A stretch of 64,000 nucleotides of DNA, from positions 24,187,375-24,251,374 of the forward strand of contig OX457042.1 in assembly GCA_949752735.1 (NCBI GenBank), read 5' to 3'. The translations under genes were made by a program, and so were the position numbers. Source of the DNA: Lumbricus terrestris (Eukaryota; Annelida; Clitellata; Crassiclitellata; Lumbricidae). This document shows, piece after piece, positions 58,822 to 64,000 of the stretch. Under the pieces are notes generated by a model. It was not told where the DNA came from. It was given only the letters and a program-made list of their open reading frames with translations, and made no database searches. Each line of letters starts with the position of its first letter. Within the stretch, counting starts at the first letter, position 1.

Positions 58822-59735
58822 GGTCCATCATCCTCTCAGTTTCTTCTTGCTGCCCGCATAGATGCTCTTTCTCGAGATTTGCAGCTTTGGATGTCTTCCA
58901 ACCGGCTCTCTCTGAATCCAAATAAGACGCAGCTCATTTAATTGGTTCGGCACTCGCCAGCAGCTTCTTAAGCTTGATTTGGCCCTTCTTAAAGAGAGAT
59001 TTCCCCACTTTACTTTCCAATCAAGTGTTCGAGACCTTGGAGTAGTCCTGGACAGCATGCTTACCTTTGCTCCGCATATTGCCAGTCTCACTCGCTCCTC
59101 CTATTTTAATCTCAGGCGGCTTAGGGCCATCCGTCGCTCTGTCTCCTCCTCTGTATTTACTTCCATTGTTCATGCCTTTGTCTGTTCCCGAGTTGACTAT
59201 TGTAATTCGCTATTGGTTGGCCTTCCTAAAGTTCGTCTCTCCCCTCTTCAGTCTGTCCTAAACTCTGCGGCCAGACTTATAGCCCGGCTTCCTCGCTTTT
59301 CTCACATCTCTGCTTTTATGTTTGACCATCTCCATTGGCTTCCCCTTACTGCTAGGATTCAACTCAAAGTGCTGACATTAATCTCCCGGTCATGTACTGG
59401 CCGAGCTCCCATGTACCTCCGTGACCTCATCCACCTGCCGACCTCGGCCACTTCTCTTCGCCCACTACGCTCCTTAGATCGGCATGATCTCTTCGTCCCG
59501 CGATCGAGCTAGGACTGCTTTAGCTAAAAACCGTGCCTTTGCTCTCATTGGCCCCGCATTGTGGAACCAACTTCCTCCTTCAACGCGTTCCTCCATATTA
59601 ACTGGTGGGCCTAATGCCTCATTTCGGTGTCTCAAGACTACTTTTTTCTCTCTTGGTCTAACGTACTGGGAGCGCCTCTGATTGGTGTGCACTGTGAGAG
59701 GCGCTTTATAAATTTATAAATACAATACAATACAA
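58822..59735 (+). mobile_element. CR1/L2-clade LINE, 5'-truncated, ORF2 C-terminal third
   Basis: Encodes the post-RT region of a CR1/L2 ORF2: WMSSNRLSLNPNKT, VRDLGVVLDSMLTFAPHI, HAFVCSRVDYCNSLLVGLP, LNSAARLIARLPRF, HWLPLTARIQLKVL, SLRPLRSLDRHDLFVPRS and ALIGPALWNQLPPSTRS. Frame breaks occur at about 58940 and 59510. The 3' UTR holds the hairpin AGCGCCTCT...AGAGGCGCT (59671-59704), then AAATACAATACAATAC and a CATA tract. The short, relatively clean frame suggests a fairly young truncated insertion. Confidence 0.93.
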
Positions 59736-59808
59736 TACATACATACATACATACATACATACATACATACATACATACATACATACATACATACATACAT
59801 ACATACAA
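59728..59808. repeat. (CATA)n microsatellite grown from the LINE tail
   Basis: Starts in the ATACAATACAATAC tail of the LINE and continues as perfect CATA units. Confidence 0.93.
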
Positions 59809-59809
59809 T

Positions 59810-60098
59810 CATAGGCGGAGACCTGGGCCGAGAATTGGGGGGGACGGAAAGACGCGAGATTTTCGAAAAATTTCCGACGACCGGCGAAATCTGGCAAAAA
59901 AAAAAGTTTTCGCCGCCAAAAAAGTTGATGACCTTTTTTTTTTTTTTTAGTCATCCGGGCCAAATCTCGACGAAATATTTCTATTTTCGCCGCCCCAAAA
60001 AGTCTTGACGCTCAAACATTGGGGGGGGACAAATGCATGGGCCGTCCCCCCCAACACTTTCATTGGGGGGACCGTCCCCCCCTAGGTCTCCGCCCATG
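59810..60098. mobile_element. hAT-type MITE, 289 bp
   Basis: 8-bp duplication CATACAAT (59802-59809 and 60099-60106). Termini CATAGGCGGAGACCT / AGGTCTCCGCCCATG. The interior contains TTCGCCGCCAAAAAAG, GACC + poly-T + AGTCATC and CGTCCCCCCC, an inverted version of the module in the 16591 MITE despite different ends. Confidence 0.83.
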
Positions 60099-60106
60099 CA
60101 TACAAT

Positions 60107-60690
60107 GTCACACATACAATGTCATACATACATTCATACATAGGCCTGGCTACAGTGTATCTTATCTTATGCGATGCAGTGCGTTTGTCTTTTTGCCTGA
60201 GTTACGCTCTAGTGCACCTGTACCGCGCGACTGCATGGGTGGGGATTACATCCGGGGATTCAAACGAAAACTCTTTTATCTTCATGTAAATGTTACGCAA
60301 ACATATCTTCGACCGTCGACGAGCGGTCTTTTCAAGAGTTTCACAGCTGGATTGCGCAAATATTCACGCTATAAGTTGCTTTGTCACACAAGTCGTGCCA
60401 AACGGCGATTGAAAACGATGATTTGGAATTGACGATTTACTCCGATTCTTAATTATCGCCTAGTATAGGCTGTAAGCTGTGCGTGCCTAGACTTGCTGAG
60501 TTGCTGTGGTCTCCATTTACTGTGTAACTAATCACACGGCGCATTCCGTTGAGCTGCAAAGAAATTCGTATGTTCAGTGGATAAACCGTTGAAATCTTGT
60601 TCGTCAAGGCGATTTTTCGTGATAATAATGGTGTCTTCGTTTACATAGGACTGGGTGTGTTTTTACGGCGATCTAGAACGACACGGCAAG
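60107..60690. other. Upstream flank of the G alpha gene
   Basis: GC-richer than the surroundings, no repeats recognised. It probably holds the promoter and 5' UTR. No TATA box or initiator can be assigned. Confidence 0.4.
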
Positions 60691-61682
60691 ATGGGCTGCT
60701 GGGCAAGCAAGGAGGCTAAGGTTGCCAATGAACGGTCGAAACAGATAGACGTGAAACTGCGATCGGACGGGGAGAACGATTCAAAACAAGTGAAGCTGTT
60801 GCTCTTGGGTAATGAAACTCGCAAAAATAATTATGCAGTTTTAAAAGATCAGTTAGGCTGTACACAATTATGCGCACAGACACACAGGTCTTTTACTCCA
60901 AACGGAAAACGTTGCTTTTTCACATATCCTAAAGCGCTGTTTAGCAGAGCACTGTTTAGCACAGTCTGTTATGTCGTTTCAGTCACTACTAAACAGGGCA
61001 TTTTTTTAACGTGCAGTTGTACACAAAATGTGCAGTTCTAAATGGATTTGTGCAATTGTAGAAGCACTTCTGTACAGTTTAACACGTTCTCCGCCCAGTA
61101 CGAGTTAACTCGTACCGGATTCAGTCATTTAACATGGCGTGTAGGCGGTGAACGTGTTAAACTAGTAAAAATAGATCGTTGTCCTCCGATTGGAAGAACT
61201 TTACCATGGAGGATGGGAAAGAAAAGAAAGAGTTGTGCAGTTCTAAAAATTCCCTAAACACAGCCCTGCTACTTGTCGCTTTGAATAGCATCATTGACCA
61301 TTGACTTTATTTCTGCCTCTGTTTACCAACTGTTGACTGACGAACCTGGTCGACAGTGAGTTTGGTTTTGATGTGCTGTTGGAGTTGTTTTGTATAGCAT
61401 ATGTGCCTTTTACACTGAGCCGTGAAGGTGACTATGTTGCAGAAGGTACCTGAGATTCATACTGACTGACTAAATTTGACTGTCTGGAATACTTAGCAGT
61501 TACAGACAGGCTGCCTATTTGGGATTTTCTGGCGGACACTCGAACCTCAAAGGTCCAGCTAAACACTAAACTGTTGCACACATCCCACATCCTTTTCAGA
61601 TTTGCCGAAAGTTGATAGGATTTATTTTTGTTATTTTAGGGGCTGGAGAGTCGGGCAAAAGCACTTTTGTCAAACAGATCAA
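60691..61682 (+). CDS. Heterotrimeric G protein alpha subunit, Gi/o-like, first two coding exons (partial)
   Basis: Exon 1 is 60691-60808 (ATG in AAGATGG context; donor G|GTAATG). Exon 2 is 61640-61682 (acceptor TTATTTTAG; donor AA|GTAAGT). Phases 1 and 2 and the 43-nt second exon are those of vertebrate Gi genes. The peptide starts MGCWASKEAKVANERSK: Gly2 for N-myristoylation and Cys3 for palmitoylation, so the protein should sit on the plasma membrane. ERSKQIDVKLRSDGE is the Gi-type N-terminal helix that binds G beta-gamma, and LLLLGAGESGKST is the P loop. TFVKQIK replaces the usual TIVKQMK. The exons encoding the helical domain, switches and C-terminus lie beyond 64000. Intron 1 contains nested MITEs, and intron 2 contains a LINE fragment and a hAT relic. 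Confidence 0.9.
60994..61268. mobile_element. CAGGGC-family hAT MITE in G alpha intron 1
   Basis: Reverse complement of the copy at 40086-40256 (shared GTGCAGTTGTACACAAAATGTG, AATGGATTTGTGCAATTGTAG, CTCCGATTGGAAG and ACCATGGAGGATGGGAAAG). Ends CAGGGCATTTTTTTAA / CAGCCCTG. The target duplication is eroded. Interrupted by a second element. Confidence 0.8.
61083..61156. mobile_element. 74-bp TTAA-flanked MITE nested in the CAGGGC MITE
   Basis: TTAA at 61079-61082 and 61157-61160. Ends CACGTTCTCCGCC / GGCGGTGAACGTG. The 40.1-kb copy of the host MITE lacks it (its CAGTTAAAACTAG is the empty site). It shares TCAGTCATTTAACA with the 7764-7985 element. Confidence 0.82.
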
Positions 61683-61743
61683 GTAAGTGCAACATTCATG
61701 TAAGGTTATGCACAGATGAAATGAATGAATTTACTGATTTGTT

Positions 61744-62790
61744 TCAGGATTATTTGCGCGTTTTCTCACTTGACTTCTCCCATGTTTTTGACATGGTAAG
61801 CACTCTTACCTAGCTGAGCAACTTGCTCTATTGTCATTACCTGACTTTCTGTACAATTGGATCCTATCCATTTTTCAATACCGCCAGCATTGCACTAAAT
61901 TTCACGGCCAAGTTTTGGCCTTTTGTAAAATAAATGCTAGTATTATTCAAGGTTCTGGCCTTGGCCCTGCTGACTTTGTGGTGGCTATCTCAGGCCTGAA
62001 ACCTGTTCACTGCAGTAATAGGTTGCTGAAATACGCCGATGATAGCTACATTCTGATTCCTATTTCCGCTATAACCACCACTTCCTCTGAGCTTGAAAAT
62101 GTTGCCAATTGGGTTCTTACTTGCAATCTTAAACTCAAGAGTCAAGAACAACAAATCTTAAGAGATAAGAGGTGTCTTCGATCTGAATTACTTAATCTCA
62201 CTTTGCCTATACCAGGAATATCTAGGATGTCTGAGGCTGCGATTCTGGGGTGCCCATTACAGATAGACTTGGTTTTGACCACATATTGACCGAATCTGTA
62301 TCAAAGCTTGCCAATCACTCTATGCAATACGTGTCCTACTGTCCTTATTGCTCATGGTCTTCCTGGGACGTGCTTACACGTGATGTAGTTCGGGCCACCA
62401 TGTTAGCACACCTTGTATATGCTTCCCCTGCATGGTTTGGCTTTGCTAATTCTGGTTAGCGTGCACGTATTAATGCTATAATACGCAAAATGGTACGGCT
62501 AAAGTTTCTGCCTGCCGACCAGAAGTCGTTTTATGACCTCTGTGGTCACGCTGATTCATCCCTTTTCTCTTTTTACTTTACAGCCCCAGCCACGTCCTAA
62601 GTCCTCTATTACCTCCCATCCCATAAAGAATGTTACCTACTCACTCCATCCTCGTTCGCACAACCATGAGGTGTGAGATTCCTCATGCTGAAGCATTTAC
62701 CCAGTGTGGTTTTATCACACATATGCTTTTCAATGGCTTTGTGCTGTTTTTCTTTTCTGTCTTTATCCTTTCACTCTCACACAACTACAA
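61744..62790 (+). pseudogene. Jockey/CR1-type LINE reverse transcriptase relic in G alpha intron 2
   Basis: Broken frames read LRVFSLDFSHVFDMV (RT motif A, catalytic Asp kept), YRQHCTKFHG, IIQGSGLGPADFVV (motif B) and LKYADDSYILIP (motif C, YADD at about 62033), then NWVLTCNLKLKS. After a frameshift follow LGFDHILTESVSKLANHSMQ, LVYASPAWFGFANS and RARINAIIRKMVRLKFLP. Several stops and at least three frameshifts. Oriented like the host gene. Confidence 0.88.
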
Positions 62791-62838
62791 AGATGCCTAC
62801 TGTGTTTTGTAGCGCCATCTGATTTAATTACATATTAT

Positions 62839-64000
62839 TAGTGCTGCCCCTCGATTAAAACTTTTTATCGCAGTTAATGATCGATTACAATTTTTAATCG
62901 CAAGTTAACTGCAAATTAATCACACTTTAACTAATAAAATGAACATTCTTTGTTATTATTATGACTTAAGTACATGTATTCTTCAATCATCAACAATTGA
63001 TTCTGTCTTATTTAATCTTGAGTATTCTTTCAAGTGAGCACAGTTACTTGATCAAACTGGCTTCAACATCTTCAAAATGTCTACACACACACACACACAC
63101 ACTTAGTAAAGTTGTCAATCATGAACAATTGAGAACTGTCTTATTTAATCTTGAGTATTCTTTCAATTGAACACAGCCACTTAATCAAACTAGCTTCAAC
63201 ATCTTCAAAAAGTCTACACACACACTTAGTAAAGTCTTCTGACTAATTTAAGAGTTTATTCTTGCAAGTGAATCCAGTCATTCAAGCAAACTAGCTTGTT
63301 CACATTGCTTTTATCAAGCGACGCTCTTTTCTTGCACTAACTCTGTGTCCAGATAAAGAAACCAATCGTTCACACGGTACTGTTGTAGCTGGTGAAGAGA
63401 GATATTTCTTGGCAAGTCTTGCCAAGAGTGGGTTGGGGCCCTATCACGTAGCCTCCACCATTCAAGTGGACATGCATCGCTGTCAATGCTAGGCTCAGAC
63501 CTATATCGTTGAAGAACTGCTTTTGCATTGGTAGCTTGATGCATCAGCGGGTCATCTTCTGAATCTGAAGATAGTTCGTAGATCCGAGGTTTCTTTTTGG
63601 GAGGCTCTTGAGGGTTGCTATCAGATGTTTCACTCTTCATTATGTTTTCTATCAGTTTCTGCACCTCCATCCATGCACCATCACGCTTTTCTTTTGCCAT
63701 GCACTTGAGATGCTTGAACCGCGGTTCAAGCGCTGTTGTGTTGTGAACGCATGCTTTGAACGCAAATGATAAGTCAACGACGAGTTGCTACGGTGATATT
63801 TGAACTCGCCCTTGCAATACTTGCAAATTACAATATCCTTGGATTTAATTTTAAACGTAAACTGGCCGTTCAATATTGTTTTGTTCATGTCAACACTTGA
63901 CTCCATTTCGTGATACTTAACGTTCGTAACGTGTGAAATCTGAACCAAGAAAGAAAGGAAATTGTCCGTCCTGCCGGAAGCAATATGCGGCAGGAAGCAA
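62839..64000 (-). mobile_element. Internally deleted hAT element, running off the right edge
   Basis: The left limit TAGTGCTGCCCCTCGATTAAAA with nearby TTTTTAATCGCAAGTTAAC resembles the termini of BED-finger hAT elements. Inside are a minus-strand transposase relic (63284-63948) and a 3' untranslated part with a direct repeat of about 120 bp (62980-63110 and 63115-63235), each with an ACACACAC run. Confidence 0.6.
63284..63948 (-). pseudogene. hAT transposase relic (BED finger joined to dimerisation domain; ZBED-like)
   Basis: The minus strand begins with a BED-type zinc finger, VICKYCKGEFKYHRSN...YHLRSKH (Cys-x2-Cys and His-x4-His). It then passes to an acidic linker (ELSSDSEDD) and DACPLEWWR. 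After a frameshift come PLLARLAKKYLSSPATTVPCERL and LSGHRVSARK. After another frameshift come KRASLDKSNVNKLVCLNDW and a stop. These are the hAT C-terminal dimerisation motifs. The central catalytic region (about 400 residues in intact members) is missing, so the piece is chimeric and inactive. It lies in G alpha intron 2, antisense. Confidence 0.85.

Overview
The window is animal nuclear DNA: spliced genes with GT/AG (once GC/AG) introns, tRNA-derived SINEs, CR1/L2-type LINEs, many short terminal-inverted-repeat elements with 8-bp target duplications, and long minisatellites. A marine invertebrate deuterostome, most likely an echinoderm, fits best. The reasons are the gene set (SAMTOR, guanylate-binding protein, Gi-class G alpha), TTAGGG-type repeats and the very frequent AGGCCTA string. 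Species identity is inference.

Three genes can be rebuilt. (1) SAMTOR (BMT2), minus strand, 8241-4094, four exons with matching phases, 427 codons: the S-adenosylmethionine sensor upstream of mTORC1. (2) A guanylate-binding protein (GBP), minus strand, 45357-36120, ten exons with matching phases, 598 codons, intact G motifs and no CaaX tail. (3) The first two coding exons of a Gi/o-like G protein alpha subunit, plus strand, 60691-61682, running off the right edge. Weaker coding signals are an unidentified N-terminal exon at 509-399 (minus), a lone ankyrin-repeat exon at 49178-49272 with a premature stop, and a decayed reading frame at 53160-55850 split by nested transposons. The genes look like independent neighbours, not a pathway cluster.

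Layout: 1-4 kb, first exon, simple repeats, a structured retroelement-like leader and a TIR element; 4-8.3 kb, SAMTOR with SINE-rich introns; 8.3-13.8 kb, hAT-type element and a 1.36-kb inverted duplication; 13.8-23.9 kb, tandem arrays (165-bp satellite, 24-bp, 33-bp and GCCGAG-type minisatellites, TG and CAGA tracts) around a LINE-derived unit, ending in a 200-base gap; 24.6-32.4 kb, two diverged arrays of one satellite family; 32.5-34.9 kb, a second copy of the LINE-derived unit with a telomere-like foldback element; 36-45.4 kb, GBP; 45.7-56 kb, minisatellite, SINE, MULE-like foldback and nested hAT elements; 56.2-58.3 kb, second GCCGAG-type array; 58.4-60.1 kb, SINE tail, CR1/L2 LINE and MITE; 60.7 kb to the end, G alpha exons with intronic MITEs, a LINE fragment and a hAT transposase relic.

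The clearest stories are transposon stratigraphy: insertions confirmed by target duplications and by an empty site in a paralogous copy, a hAT element inside a hAT element inside a decayed gene, and a SINE sharing its 3' stem-loop with the resident CR1/L2 LINE.
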